Source: Blastobasis lacticolella (Eukaryota > Arthropoda > Insecta > Lepidoptera > Blastobasidae). Taken from it: a stretch of 64,000 nt of DNA. The notes under the pieces are model-generated. The model was not told the origin of the DNA. It made no database searches and saw only the letters and a program-made list of their open reading frames with translations. The translations under genes were made by a program, and so were the position numbers. Of the stretch, positions 42,224-53,327 are shown one piece after another; positions within the stretch are counted from its first letter, which is position 1; every line of letters starts with the position of its first letter. The stretch spans positions 6,774,001 through 6,838,000 of the forward strand of contig LR990060.1 of the NCBI GenBank assembly GCA_905147135.1, read 5' to 3'.

Positions 42224-42468
42224 TGGAAGTGGTGTGTGGTGCCGCCACCTCAAAGAATAGCACCACCCCATCTCTTCCCGTGGGTGTCGTAAGAGGCGAC
42301 TAAGGGAAAAATCCGAAAGGTGGGCAGCAGTATCTTTCTGGGTAGATTTACATCAACTGCACTGCGATCTCCAACCGGCCTGCCAAGCGTGGAGATTATG
42401 GCAATGACCTCCCCTTTCGTGGGAGAGGCCCGAAGTCCTGCAGTGGACTGTTATGGGCTGTGATGATG
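42224..42468 (+). mobile_element. family C with 11-bp TSD, inside Harbinger
   Basis: ATTCGCGGAAG (42213-42223) and ATTCGCGAAAG (42469-42479) flank it. The element runs 'gtgtggtgccgccac..', 'cccgtgggtgtcgtaagaggcgac', 'gatctccaaccggcctgccaagcgtggag' and ends 'gggctgtgatgatg'. This indicates retroposition into the already resident Harbinger copy. Confidence 0.82.
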
Positions 42469-42636
42469 ATTCGCGAAAGTTGCATGGTTCAATTTCTTTA
42501 GATATTACTGATGTTATAGTTTTTAGTTAAAATATGGAATGACTTACCACGGTCTACAGATGGTGAATCTATGGACACCTGTCAGAAGTAAACATCCAAA
42601 GAAAAAATCCGTTTTCATAGATTTTAAAGTAAAATT

Positions 42637-42921
42637 ATGTCTTCTTCCGAGGATGAAGACATGTTGGCCGTACTGCAGATGGTTAATATGCAAAAATGTA
42701 TACGACCCCGACGTAAATATTGGGTGCACCCTATATGGAATACCGGTGAAAAAAAATTGAGTTACCAGTTGATGGTAAACCTGGAAATGTATCCGGACCG
42801 TTTTCAGCAGGTTTTCAGGATGTCACCATTACGTTATAATCAAATATTAACCCGAGCCAGATCAAGGTTACAAAAACGGCACACAAATTGTAATGTCAAT
42901 GTAGCATTGACAATAATATAA
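42637..42921 (+). pseudogene. Harbinger transposase, N-terminal remnant
   Basis: 94 codons: an acidic start MSSSEDEDMLAV, then RPRRKYWVHPIW and LEMYPDRFQQVFRMSPLRYNQIL. An acidic N-terminus, then R-R-x-Y-W-V-H-P and a D/P-x-[RK]-F-...-[YF]-x-R-M-S-...-F/Y-x-x-[IL]-L stretch is the classic opening of Harbinger (HARBI1-like) transposases. The catalytic DDE domain of ~250 residues is entirely missing, and the frame stops shortly after ARSRLQKR. Confidence 0.75.
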
Positions 42922-42951
42922 ATTAAATAATCATCGTGGTGTCATTATGAT

Positions 42952-43098
42952 GATGTTGACTTCAATATAATGTTTTATGAGCTTGTTGAAAAACATCCTG
43001 CACCATACGATTATAATCGATCAGATTAATCTAAACGGAACGTGAGAGACAAGATGCGGATAATGATAGCAAGGGAATTAAACGGCCTTAGAGTGTAG
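42952..43098 (+). pseudogene. MADF/Myb-like partner protein remnant
   Basis: The frame reads MFYELVEKHPAPYDYNRSD, a stop, then SKRNVRDKMRIMIARELNG. L-[IV]-E-x-V-x-x-H-P-x-[LP]-Y-D followed by K-R...R...W/M..I..E[LI] is the MADF pattern. PIF/Harbinger elements carry a second ORF of this DNA-binding type. One in-frame stop at the expected DY/DF position, with only ~48 codons left. Confidence 0.58.
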
Positions 43099-43357
43099 CT
43101 CCACTCATGCAGTGCAGTGTACTGCGCGGCGCACCGCGCAGTGCCACGTCACGGTGACAACAAAGAAAACGGTGGTGTTATTCTGGTTTTTCAAGTTAGG
43201 CAACGTTCGCACGAGAGATTTACGAAATACTGTGAGTTAGGCAACGTTTGCACGAGAGCTTTTTCGACGCTTTTACGCGCGTTATTTTAAACGACTCGCA
43301 TGATTATTGACCTTATGTCGACCTTATGTATGGAGGTCAGTTGGCAGTCGTTCCACT

Positions 43358-44044
43358 GTAGATCTCGACGAGCACTATCATTTCTCTTTAGGAACTAGTA
43401 TTCAAGCACCAATAGCTTCAGAGTTATTACAGTTTTAAGATTGACAGGTGCCATCCAAAATGTAGATTTCTACGAGAACCAGCATTTCTATTTAGAAACT
43501 AGTGTTCTAGAACCAAACATGCCTTATTTATATTTCGGGATGAACTGAAAAGAAAATGACGACAGGATCACGAAAGCGAAACAACTTCGATAATATTAAA
43601 GAATCAGAAAATGGGGAGGGGCTTACCCATCAGCGGTCAAACTTTCTTTGACAAGGTCGGTTTCTTATTTCATTCACACGCGTTGTATCTGTACTAAAAA
43701 AAGTAGACAGATATATGTGTGTGAACTGTGTCACATAAGGAGGAAAGATTTGAACAGAAAGAAACAGTCAGATGTGACGTTTCATGTTGACATCTGCTGA
43801 CATCGCGCCGCACGCTGCACGATGGGGCTAAATTGCAAAAAGTGGACAAAATTCATACAGAACTGACATTTCGGGCTTGAATTGCGGGTGTTGCCCCATC
43901 ATGCAGTGCGCCGCGCGGCGCGCTGCACGGTGGGACATTTCGCCACATGTCAATGTACTTGCATACAAATTGCTCGGCGTGTAACAAGTTTTGCCACATC
44001 GTGCATTGCGCCGCGCGGCGCACTGCATGAGTGTGCGTTCAAGA
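43358..44044 (-). repeat. right long TIR of Harbinger element
   Basis: Reverse of 40891-41584, ending ..GTGTGCGTTCAAGA. GCGCCGCGCGGCGC palindromes at 43908 and 44008, variant near 43804. Estimated identity to the left arm is high, roughly mid-90s per cent by eye. Confidence 0.92.
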
Positions 44045-44770
44045 TAACATTCCGTTTATTTGGCGACTTCGTATTGCATACTTTTATCAATCACTTCATT
44101 GCTTACTCGGAAGTCCACATGAATAGTATTATAAAACATATCATACTTAGTAGAGGTAGCTTAGATTTGCGTGGGTCATAAACGCATATTGAAAGATGGA
44201 CGTATTGATATTCATTTATTATACATAGTATTTACATACACACCGTATAAAATAATTTAATAAATATAAACAATAAATCACTCTTCTTTCTTAAATAATT
44301 TTAGCAAACCACTTTGACACACAAGAATAAAAACAGCATTACACCTGGCATGATAAATGGATATTATCCACTCGAAAAGTACTAAAGTACTACACTGCAC
44401 TATTTAAGTACATTACACTACGCTGCAGTACTGAAGATACGTCAATTAGGTATCAGTATAAAATCAGTTATGTAATTATATTCAACTTGTTTAGTCTCAC
44501 GAATTAAACACTCCGTAAGTTTGTACCTACCAAAATTCAACACTGCGTTCCCATGGCAAACAAAATTGTAACTTATAATCCCAGTTGTGTGTCCAACAGC
44601 ATACCATTAAATACAATTTCCCACAGCAAAATGTTGAGTCGCTTAACACTAATAGCTAGAACTGTGTTCGCATTAGCTGGGTAATAAAGAAAACTAAATA
44701 TTCATTATGTGCTTAGACCACTCGTAACTCTTGTGGTGGGGTGTATCTAGTTTTTACTAGCGTGTTTATA
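44045..44770. other. no gene recognised
   Basis: AT-rich; nothing recognised. Confidence 0.45.
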
Positions 44771-44781
44771 TGCTTCTAGTT

Positions 44782-44952
44782 CATCTTGGCATTAATGTCC
44801 CGGTTGTGCTCTCGTGCACGAGAGCCCGGGGTCTGCCTTGACCATGATCCAGAGTTTGTCAGATCAGGTAATTACAGTGGAGTGACTGCTATCTGACTTC
44901 CGTAACCCTGTTAGCAGGGGAACCTGACCAGATTGGATCATGGTTACCTCTT
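44782..44952 (-). mobile_element. SINE-A, 5' truncated, with TSD
   Basis: TGCTTCTAGTT at 44771-44781 and 44953-44963. The plus strand opens 'catcttggcattaatgtcccggttgtgctctcgtgcacgagagc' and stops at 'gattggatcatggttacc', so insertion truncated it mid-body. Confidence 0.92.
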
Positions 44953-45054
44953 TGCTTCTAGTTATTATACTGAAACGCGATGTGAAGTCTAGTGTTTAGT
45001 TATCGTAATACGTGAATATTAGCTGAATTAAGTAATGATCCAATGTAAAGTATG

Positions 45055-45165
45055 TTATCCCGGCTTCTTCCAGGGTCCGGTTAATTACTCATTCTTCTCC
45101 ACTTCGCCCGGTCTTCGGAATCGTCGCGTCGTAAACCGTTAGCTCTCACATCCGACTCTGCGATT
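45055..45165 (-). mobile_element. RTE-2 ORF2 C-terminal remnant
   Basis: The minus strand encodes DVRANGLRRDDSEDRAKWRRMSN, then a stop, aligning with NDMRANKLTTEDAADRVKWAKK at 38706-38890. Confidence 0.68.
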
Positions 45166-45723
45166 TAATTTAAGTACGTGTCTATAATGACTACAAAATT
45201 AAAAAAGTCAAAAGTCAAATTCTTTTTATCGACAGTACATATCACTTTTAATCGTCAAAGAGGAGGTGGTAGGAAAGTAGGAAGAAAACACACAGTGACA
45301 TGTTGGACCATGCCAGACAATACCAGCCAGAGCCGGCCAGTGCTCGACAATGCCAAGCAAAACCAGTCCGCGCCTCACATGATATATAGGAACCTAAATT
45401 ATAATTAAGAAAAATCCTAAAACTACAGCAAGAGTAAGCTAGTCCACCAAGGCAGCACCCGTTCACGAACATAACTCAAACCCAGCCATCGTCCATGTCA
45501 ACAATATTTGAGGGAAAGGGCGACCCGGCCCCCACGCCACCTTACCAGTAAGTATCAATACCTACTTAAATAAGTAGATACTGGTACTTATTTAATGTTT
45601 AGATAGGTATAAGTAGAAAAAGCTAATAGGCTATTTCATTATGTACCGTGTACTTTGCGGGGAGACATAGATCACTTACTTTTCTATGTAAAGTTGTTAG
45701 GGAAAGATTGCTAATTTTCGGTA
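45166..45723. other. no gene recognised
   Basis: The open frame 45178-45408 crosses a stretch of short CCAG-type repeats ('gccagacaataccagccagagccggccag'), so its length owes something to low complexity. Confidence 0.4.
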
Positions 45724-45727
45724 TATC

Positions 45728-47169
45728 TGTCGCAGCCATGTGGTTAAAGCAGCCATTTAATGAGAAGGCTAGTCCGTTTTTAAAACGCCGGCATTCAATT
45801 GAATGTTTAGGCTGATCGTTGATTTAACTAATATCATTCGCAGCTAAATAATACTCTTTTAAATAGTATTGTGTTTCTGCCGGTGAGTAAGGTTTCCAGT
45901 GCTCCATGGGGTGGGGATTTGGGGAACCGTGGCTTTGGCAGTGGAGTGGCATTTGCTTTTTGCTGCCAGAGCAACGTGTTATAGAGGTGGGCAACGCATT
46001 AGCGATACTCTTGGTGTTGCTAATGTCTATAGGCAGTGGTGACCACTTTCCATCAGGTGGCCCGCTTGCCTGTTTGCCTACCGTATGACATAAAAAAAAA
46101 AAAAAAAAAAAAAAAACTATTTGGCTTATTAAAGCCAGCCCTTTGGAGACGGCTGAAGTAAAATAAGGCAGGTGATTTAAATTTAGTTCAAATTTTATCT
46201 ACTGCTGCGCTGGTAGTCACCAAAACAAATCTGGCGTCAGACAGCTCGCACAGCAAGCAATGTATTTTTTTCTTTTTAACTAAATTGAAAATGTGGCACC
46301 TACGTGCTTTTAAGTAAAAATTTACATAACTTTAATTAAGAGTTAAGATAACTTAATATGTTCATTTTCTTTTTATACTTACCTTTAATTAGAAATGCCA
46401 AACTTTTGTGTCATTTTATATTTAATATTGTAAAATAAGAAAGTGCACTGTTGCTGTTGTTCCTACTACATAGTTACAAGTAGTAAATACGTTATAAATT
46501 TAAAGTTTTTATTAAATATTTTTACTGAGTTAAATACTGTTATAGGTACCTACTCTTTCTTGGAGATTAAGATTGTGTACCAAAATGGAACGGCAACTGA
46601 TCGGCACCGTTACATGTCGACGCTTAGCGTTCTTTACCTGAAATTTTCTAGTACAACGCATACAGAAATAACTTCGTCAGGCCACAGGCCCGAAGTCAGC
46701 GGTTGCGGCGGCGCGGGGAGCGGCGTGTTAAAATGTATTAATTTATATCTTAATCTTCATTAAAATAGCTGTTGCTTTATATCCTTACCCATGGACGTCT
46801 CACTGAGTCCCAAGATTCTTTTCCTAGTTAGAGAATCAAGGATACAACCATATTTTATAATTGTACAATTAATTGTATACCTACTTATTAAATATCTTGC
46901 CACTAATAATGTTTTATTAAATAAAAGTGATCTTTATCTTTTATCTTAAATAAAGTTTACCATTTAAGTTTACCACCGAACTTATGGTCACTCTAACCAA
47001 CCATCTGTATACCCTTTAACAAAACGGCTAAATAACGTTCAGCCAAGTAGTTAGACGTTACGTTCGGCAACTTGGCTAGTTATACTTTAGCCATTTAATT
47101 AAATGCCGGCGTTTAATTGAAGGACTAGCCTTCTCATTAAATGGCTGATTTAACCAGATGGCTGCGACA
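45728..47169. mobile_element. TIR transposon, TATC-flanked, unclassified
   Basis: The ends begin TGTCGCAGCCAT. About 78 bp match inverted, with two mismatches in the first 48 (for example GCAGCCATTTAATGAGAAGG in both). TATC lies at 45724-45727 and 47170-47173. AGCCATTTAAT and GGCTA-type motifs recur near both ends. No transposase frame was found. A LINE-J copy has inserted inside. The 4-bp duplication and the end sequence do not match a superfamily I can name. Confidence 0.86.
45877..46116 (+). mobile_element. LINE-J 3' end with poly-A, nested
   Basis: 'cggtgagtaaggtttccagtgctcc', 'gaggtgggcaacgcattagcgatactcttggtgttgctaatg', 'ggtgaccactttccatcaggtggcccgcttgcctgtttgcc', then a ~25-bp A-run. 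5' truncated LINE end. Confidence 0.72.
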
Positions 47170-47246
47170 TATCCACTAATTAGTGTTGACACATGTATGA
47201 CATGTTTTGTTTGCATAAAAATATCACTTGATTAATAGAGGAAAGT

Positions 47247-47514
47247 GGCCGTGTTTTGTCCGGCCGAGTAGAATAGCACCACCCCTTTACACTCGTACAA
47301 GGCGACTCATGTTTTCGAAATAAATCTAGTCTGAAAGTGTCAGTGTCACCAACAGGAAGTATGTTGAAAAATGGGCAGCAGCATTTACCATTGTTGTATT
47401 TATAACACTGCGATCTCCGACCCGCCTGCCAAGCGTGTAGATTACGGCAATAACCTCCCCTTTCGTGGGAGAGGCGCTAAGGGCTACAATGGACTGTTAT
47501 GGGCTGTGATGATG
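47247..47514 (+). mobile_element. family C, near full length
   Basis: 'ggccgtgttttgtccggccgagtagaatagcaccac', 'aaaatgggcagcagcattt', 'gatctccgacccgcctgccaagcgtgtagatta', end 'gggctgtgatgatg'. AATAGAG occurs just before (47234) and after (47515), a possible short target duplication. Confidence 0.8.
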
Positions 47515-48244
47515 AATAGAGAGACGTAAGTGATCACTGTCTCCCCGCAAATCAAATTAACCCCAGTCCACCGTATATATTTGTTCCGAATAGTTGCTCC
47601 TGGATTATAGCAATGTACTATACACCATTTACAAGAAAAAACACCAGAGTCTACGTTTAAATCGTGCGCAGGTATAAGTACGTCGTTGAGTCCGTAACGA
47701 AGGGTGTGATAGGGCACGCTTTGCTACTGATCATGTTTGTGGGTACTTTGGTAGGCAATTCCTAGGAGACGAGCGCCAACGTGACTTAACCCAGTTGTTG
47801 TTTTGGCAAATATTTCCGTTTTGTTTGTGTTACCGACAGAAATAGTCCGATAACCGCCTGATGGATATTTACTATTATTTATCACTGATTTGGTGTATTT
47901 ACTCGAATGAAAGACTTTCACATAAAATACTTAGCCATCTGACTATTTTGACTACCAGTGGTATAATACAGAGAAGTGGTGGTCAAATACAGAATTTGTA
48001 AAAGCACGTGACATTTAACATTGTCAAATTTTCTCCTTCTTTTTATTTTAAGGCCCTTGAAAAATATAAACCGGAGGTTTTCTATTATTATCTTAAACCA
48101 AAAGATCAGTTCTTTATTTTTAACGGTTTTTTAGCTTGTACGATTCGTATGTTGAATGAGCTCCGAGCCCCACTCCCAGCTCCCACACACAGTGTTTTCT
48201 TTGATGATATGTGATAATTCAAGAGGTAGGTAGGTATATTAGAG
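47515..48244. other. no gene recognised
   Basis: AT-rich; nothing recognised. Confidence 0.42.
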
Positions 48245-48360
48245 GTCTCTTTAGAGGCGGGCAATGCATGGCGTCCCTGGTGTTCCTGATGTCCATAGGC
48301 AGCGGTGACTACTTTCCATAAGCTGGCCCGCTGGCTAGTTTGTCTGCCGTATAAGAAATA
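48245..48360 (+). mobile_element. LINE-J 3' end
   Basis: 'tctctttagaggcgggcaatgcatggcgtccctggtgttcctgatgtccataggcagcggtgac' and 'ggcccgctggctagtttgtctgccg', ending A-rich. Confidence 0.65.
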
Positions 48361-49614
48361 AAAATAATTCCAAGTCAAATAAATGTGGTTGACTTTGACA
48401 CTAATTAATATTTTTCAATCGATTGGTCCTTTACCTTTGCCTTTATAAGGCAAGATTCCTATAGATATTCAAATATTTTGTTTTTCAATACCACCTAATT
48501 TATTGAGCTAAAACCTACCTAAAGCAAATTACTGATTAAATATTATTTTTCCGCCAAGAGCCGGTACGTCCTGTCAAATCTCGTCAATGTAGGCCAAATT
48601 GCCAACAGATTGACCGACTTCTCATGCTAATTCTGTCTAATCAGACATGAATACGACGTTCCTGTCGGTATTGAGGGCGACAACCGCGCGTTGATGCAAT
48701 TGACGTCAGATCTCCCTCAGTCACCTACAATAATACAGCTGTAAGAGACAGTCTTATTCATAAATGTTAGTATGAGCGCACACAATATTAAACAATAAAT
48801 AAACGATTTATTTTATCTCAATCACATCCATTAAAAACTATACATTTCTTTTTGCATACGCTACAAATAGGCGAGTGATAGACGGGCTTAGATTCTGGTA
48901 CGGAAATCGTCTCAGTTGCAGTAACATTACAATTGCATCGCATGTCCAACGTGTGATTGTTATTCAAATGACAGATGTTGAGTTGCAACTTTCATGAGTT
49001 CGAACTTTTCCACAATTCGTTTTCTGGTACTTTAGTTGCATTATGGTTTTATATGGCTGTTTGTACTCCAATAAATAAATTACTAAGTTACATCTTTCTT
49101 AGTTGTCAAACTGCCTTCAATTCTGTCAACGAAAACGTGTCAAAGGTCGAACAATGATTTAACTGCAATTTAACTGGGATGATGCTGGGACTGACTCGAT
49201 ACCTCTACGTAGTTATAGTAACATTACAGTTACATAGCAACATAATAAAAACTGCATTGCACACCAGCATCAGTACCCAGGAGCACAAACTAGGTAATCC
49301 TGTATGAAGGGTCTCCTAGCCCATCCTCTTTAGGTTCATTCTATTTTGACGGTAAAGACACACAAAGACAATAGAAATGCTATACAAAGTTTTAAAATAA
49401 CTAAAATTTACTGTACCAATTATTACCAGGGTACCAACTGATAGCACTTGAGTAACGCCATGTATTCTGTGCCTTTCCAACCAGGAAAACTTTCCGACAC
49501 TTCGATAGGCGGAGGCAATCCCATCGTCTGAAGCCCGCTCTTTCTAGGGTTCCGTCTCCGTAAGGTGAAAACTAAGCCTCCGCTGTCTGTCTATCTCTCA
49601 TAATAATAATTAAT
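48361..49614. other. no gene recognised
   Basis: Read on both strands; short frames only. Nothing recognised. Confidence 0.45.
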
Positions 49615-49848
49615 CGCGGACAAATTCACACAGCGCCATCTAGCCCCAAACTAAGCAAAGTTTGAACTATGGGTGCTAGCTAACTGATGTACTACTTATA
49701 TACATTTTTTTTAAACATACTTATTATACACCCAGACCCGTAACAGAAATTAAAATTCATCATTTAAATATCTGCCCGGCCGGGAATCGAACCCGGGACC
49801 TCTGGCGTGGCTGACTGGCATGTTGACATTCAGGTCGTCAGGTTTCAA
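49615..49848 (-). mobile_element. SINE-B, near full length
   Basis: Plus-strand order: 'cacacagcgccatctagccccaaactaagcaaagtttg', 'acccagacccgtaacagaaattaaaattcatcattt', 'tgcccggccgggaatcgaacccg' (reversed B-box) and 'cattcaggtcgtca'. The A-box region has a small deletion. Confidence 0.83.
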
Positions 49849-50311
49849 AATCTCAACCTTACCATGTAATAAAGTTGAAATAGTAATAGATACAGACTTG
49901 AAATTACAGTGTAGGCTCTAAATGGCCGATGTTTTTAAAAAAAGGATTAAAATGGAGGTCAGTTTACCGGTGTATTTACGAAAGGGCGTGAAGCTCGATA
50001 CTAGAAACGTTTTTATGTATGGGAATTTTAGAGTTGTTTCTCTCTATCACAATAACGATAATACATACAAACATAATATTTTGTAAATCTATTTTTATGT
50101 TCAGTGCGAATCGGCTTCCGGGGACTGTTCAACCTGTCTAAACAGTCTAACACATCCAGTTACCGGCATCGGTAATCGTTGCTTAGCTTTGGTTATGCTA
50201 CGGTATATAATATAATCAAAAACTAAGAAACGATAAAAACAAATAATAAAGCCTTGGGTTAGTATATATGTAATTTTCTTTTAAGTTTAATGGGTACAGT
50301 AAACACATATG
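49849..50311. other. no gene recognised
   Basis: AT-rich; nothing recognised. Confidence 0.42.
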
Positions 50312-50495
50312 GCCGTGTGGTGTCCGACATAGTAGAATAACACAAACCCCTTACACTCGTGTGTGTCGTATAAAGCGACAAATATTTTTGAGGCAAACGA
50401 TCTAGAGTAACCGTAGGCTGGCAGTAGCGTTTCTCATTTCAAGCCTGAAGATCTTCCCTCTCCTAAGTCCTGCAGTGGACTGCTATGGGATGTTA
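50312..50495 (+). mobile_element. family C with internal deletion
   Basis: 'ggccgtgtggtgtccgacatagtagaataacac' and 'gtgtgtcgtataaagcgac' give the 5' part. 'gatcttccctctcctaagtcctgcagtggactgctatggg' gives the end. The 'aacccgcctgcc' portion is missing. Confidence 0.65.
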
Positions 50496-50562
50496 AATAA
50501 AACCGTCAAGTGTGAGTTGGACTCGCGCAGTAAGGTTTTGTATTTAAAAGAATTTACCGTTA

Positions 50563-51165
50563 CTACGCGGTCACATTAACTTGACACTTGGGCTTGGTGA
50601 CGTCATTTAGACACTCAGGTACGGTGCGAAAAAAAAGCATGTTGATAAATTAAAACTATACGTTTGATTTTGGAGCATAAATTTTATTTGTTATTCTTGC
50701 AATATGTTACATCATATATTAATTTAATGAATTTAGTTACTACATATACAGAGTGCTTCAGAAAGGTCATGCAAACTGAAACGATTTAATCTACACACCG
50801 ATACAAACAACTTTTGTTATGGGACCAACTGTGAAATCTCGAAAAAAAAATCAACTGTTCCATACAAATAGTCTCGCGAGATTTCAAATTTACTTTTTTA
50901 TGAAAATTCATTTTCACTATAAATAATTGGTACGATATCATTAAAACTGACTTCTTCTTCACTTTCGCTTTCGCTTTCGCTGTCTGACTCCTCTCCTCCA
51001 AACTCGATCACAAGTTGCTGAACTACTTCGTCAGTCAGGCCAAAACCAACAAAAATAGTCCAAACTTAACAAAACAATAACGAAAACATAACAAAATGTC
51101 CAAGAACACCAACAGAAAACTAGCCACAATATCGACGCGCGAGTCAAGTTAATGTGTCCGCGTAG
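50563..51165. mobile_element. 603-bp TIR element (TA target)
   Basis: Ends CTACGCGG(T/A)CACATTAACTTG are inverted (23 bp, one mismatch) with TA outside both (50561-50562, 51166-51167). Inside on the minus strand is a short acidic coding remnant (EFGGEESDSESESESEEE). Confidence 0.78.
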
Positions 51166-51167
51166 TA

Positions 51168-51561
51168 CGTATACAATATTTACCGCTACTTATAAAACTT
51201 GTCTACTTAGCTACGGAACCCTAGCCGATTTTATATTGTTCCTGCAAAAAATCCACCGTCGCCTGCCCCACAATTCATCAGATTAATAAAATGTTAATTT
51301 CACGACACGCTCCTGACAGATCCCTGGAACAATTTCATCGAATACTCCCTCGAACTCGGTGAATTTGGCCGGAATGCCCGAAAGTCATTGTTGCACGTTG
51401 AAATATTGAACTCATTTGTCGAATACTTGCTTTAGCTGCTTGAAATTTTAGAAGGGCTTTGGATTTAGATACGTACCCTGAGTTTGTATATTTCGCGACG
51501 TTGGCTTGATGAGTATATTTGGTTCTGTAAAGCTTAGATATATCGAAATTGATTAGAAGTA
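51168..51561. other. no gene recognised
   Basis: 'ctacggaaccctag' at 51214-51227 and 'cgtcaagtgtgagttggactcgcgca' at 50506-50531 recall a common insect repeat, but the connecting sequence is not present. Confidence 0.38.
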
Positions 51562-51868
51562 TCGGTTACGGTGCCCGACTAGTAAGCGAAAGGTACCGGG
51601 TTCGAATCCCACTGCGGCTATGTACCACTCTTTTCTAAGTTATGTATTCTGAGTGTTGAAAACTAACCGATGCTCTTACGGTGAGGGAAAACATAATGAC
51701 TGAACCTGTACATTCAGGCGACTGAATGTGTAACTATGATCAAATTTAGTCAGGTTTCCTTGGTAGCAGGTTCACGGAGGTCAGGTGGCAGTCGCTCCAC
51801 TGTAATCACCTGATCTGCCAAGTCCTGGATCTTGAGCATAACCGGGACATTAACGCCAAGATGAGATG
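51562..51868 (+). mobile_element. SINE-A, nearly full length
   Basis: Head 'ggttacggtgcccgactagtaagcgaaaggtacc', B-box 'gggttcgaatccc', full body, but the hairpin segment is deleted ('ctggatcttgagcataaccggg'). It ends 'cgccaagatgagatgatgatt', showing the GAT-type tail well. Confidence 0.88.
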
Positions 51869-52794
51869 ATGATTTTGATACCGAATATACTGATAAAATG
51901 ATGATGATAAGTAAAAAATTATATTTGTGTTAATAAACTAATATAGCACACGAGACTGAGCAGATAAATGAGTTTCAGTAATTACAAATTATAAAAAGCT
52001 TTTACATCCGATGTAAAATGTCACTGGTGCCACATGTTACGTAGATAGAATTTCAAATTACATTTAAAATACGAATGAGGGCAAAGCGAATGTGAAGTGG
52101 GTAAATTAGACCAAAATTCCTTTTGAAGTCGCTCTATATCCCATAAATTCTACTTTCATAATTGAATTTCTTGTATACTCAAAGGGATAAGTGGAGTCTC
52201 GTCTCTAGATTGCGCCGTTTATACTTAACTAGTCATTAGAAGTCAGCAGAAGAAGAAGAAGACGTATGTGACACGTCGGTATACAAACATATTAGATATT
52301 TTCGTTCACCCCAGAGTTTGAAGTCTTAACCGATTTCGATTATAAATTTTAATGAAAATCGACCCGTTGCTTGAGCCTTTCAAACGTAGCTTTGATTGAG
52401 TTGGCTCGCTCTATCACCCGGAGTGAGATAAATGCCAGTTAAGCCTCCTTCACGATACTCCAGAAATAGATAAGGGGAAAACAAAATTAATAATAACACT
52501 AAACAACTCAGTCGCCAAGTTCAACTGTAAGTGGACTTAGTGTGCTCTAAATTCGGAAGCCCATTTACCTAACTCTAAGTAGGCTTACAGAGGCGTTAAC
52601 TTGGCACCTTTCACACCCCATTAGATGGAGTTTGTTTTATTCCGAGCAAACGTAAAAGCTGTTATACACCTGCGACTTGATAGTGCGACTACAGTTTTTG
52701 TTGACCTGACAGTTTTCAGTCGTCCATGTCGTTGTATCGTCATGGACGACAGAAATCGAAAAAATGTATGGTGTGCCAATTTACGCTAAGCAAG
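51869..52794. other. no gene recognised
   Basis: A GAAGAAGAAGAAGA run at 52248-52262; otherwise nothing recognised. Confidence 0.42.
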
Positions 52795-53045
52795 GTTTGA
52801 GGCCAGACTAAAGTGGCAATGGGCAGGGCACGTAGCTCGAAGAACAGATGGCCGATGGGGCAATGTAGTTCTCGGGTAGCGACCACGTACCGGAAGACGC
52901 AGCGTGGGTGGGTCTCCCGCAAGATGGACGATCTGGTAAAGATTGCATGTACCAGCTGGATGTGTAAGGCACAGGACCGGCCTTTTTGGAGATCTTTGGG
53001 GCAGGCCTATGATCAGCAGTGGGCGTCTTTCGGCTGATATGATGA
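52795..53045 (+). pseudogene. RTE-1 ORF2 C-terminus, frameshifted
   Basis: Successive frames give LKWQWAGHVARRTDGRWG, a stop, RPRTGRRSVG, then after a shift MDDLVKIACTSWMCKAQDRP and FWRSLGQAYDQQWASFG before a stop and GAT tail. K-W-x-W-A-G-H, R-R-x-x-G and A-Q-D-R-x-x-W-R-x-L-G-x-A-Y are hallmarks of the RTE clade C-terminus. The longest RTE-1 piece here. Confidence 0.8.
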
Positions 53046-53327
53046 TAAAGAAGGTTTGACCGGACCTGGCTATCTACTAAGACTGTAGCTACTTCGTAGG
53101 ATAATACGACTTCGTACGATCGCTACTGAGTTAGTGGAATTTTACTCTTTTAGTAATTAAGACATCGACGTGATTTTTAAGTTAGTAAATAATGGCTTCA
53201 GACAACAATCTAACTGCGCGTTCTTATAAGTATAATTTATTTTACAAGATACAAATGAAAGCATCAAATGCAATGCAGTACCAAATGGTGTCGAAGTCAT
53301 CTTTTTATACCAAGGTTTTTACGTGTA

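Larger units (their letters stand above)
40891..44044 (+). mobile_element. PIF/Harbinger transposon, decayed, ~690-bp TIRs
   Basis: TAA flanks both ends (40888-40890, 44045-44047), the 3-bp duplication typical of PIF/Harbinger. The outermost base is mismatched, after which the arms match for ~690 bp (40891-41584 against 43358-44044 reversed). Between them lie an N-terminal transposase remnant (42637) and a MADF-like remnant (42952), the two genes expected in this superfamily. Family C and family P LINE pieces sit inside, as does a 28-bp SINE-A scrap at 43333-43360. It cannot transpose unaided but has full ends for mobilisation in trans. Confidence 0.87.
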
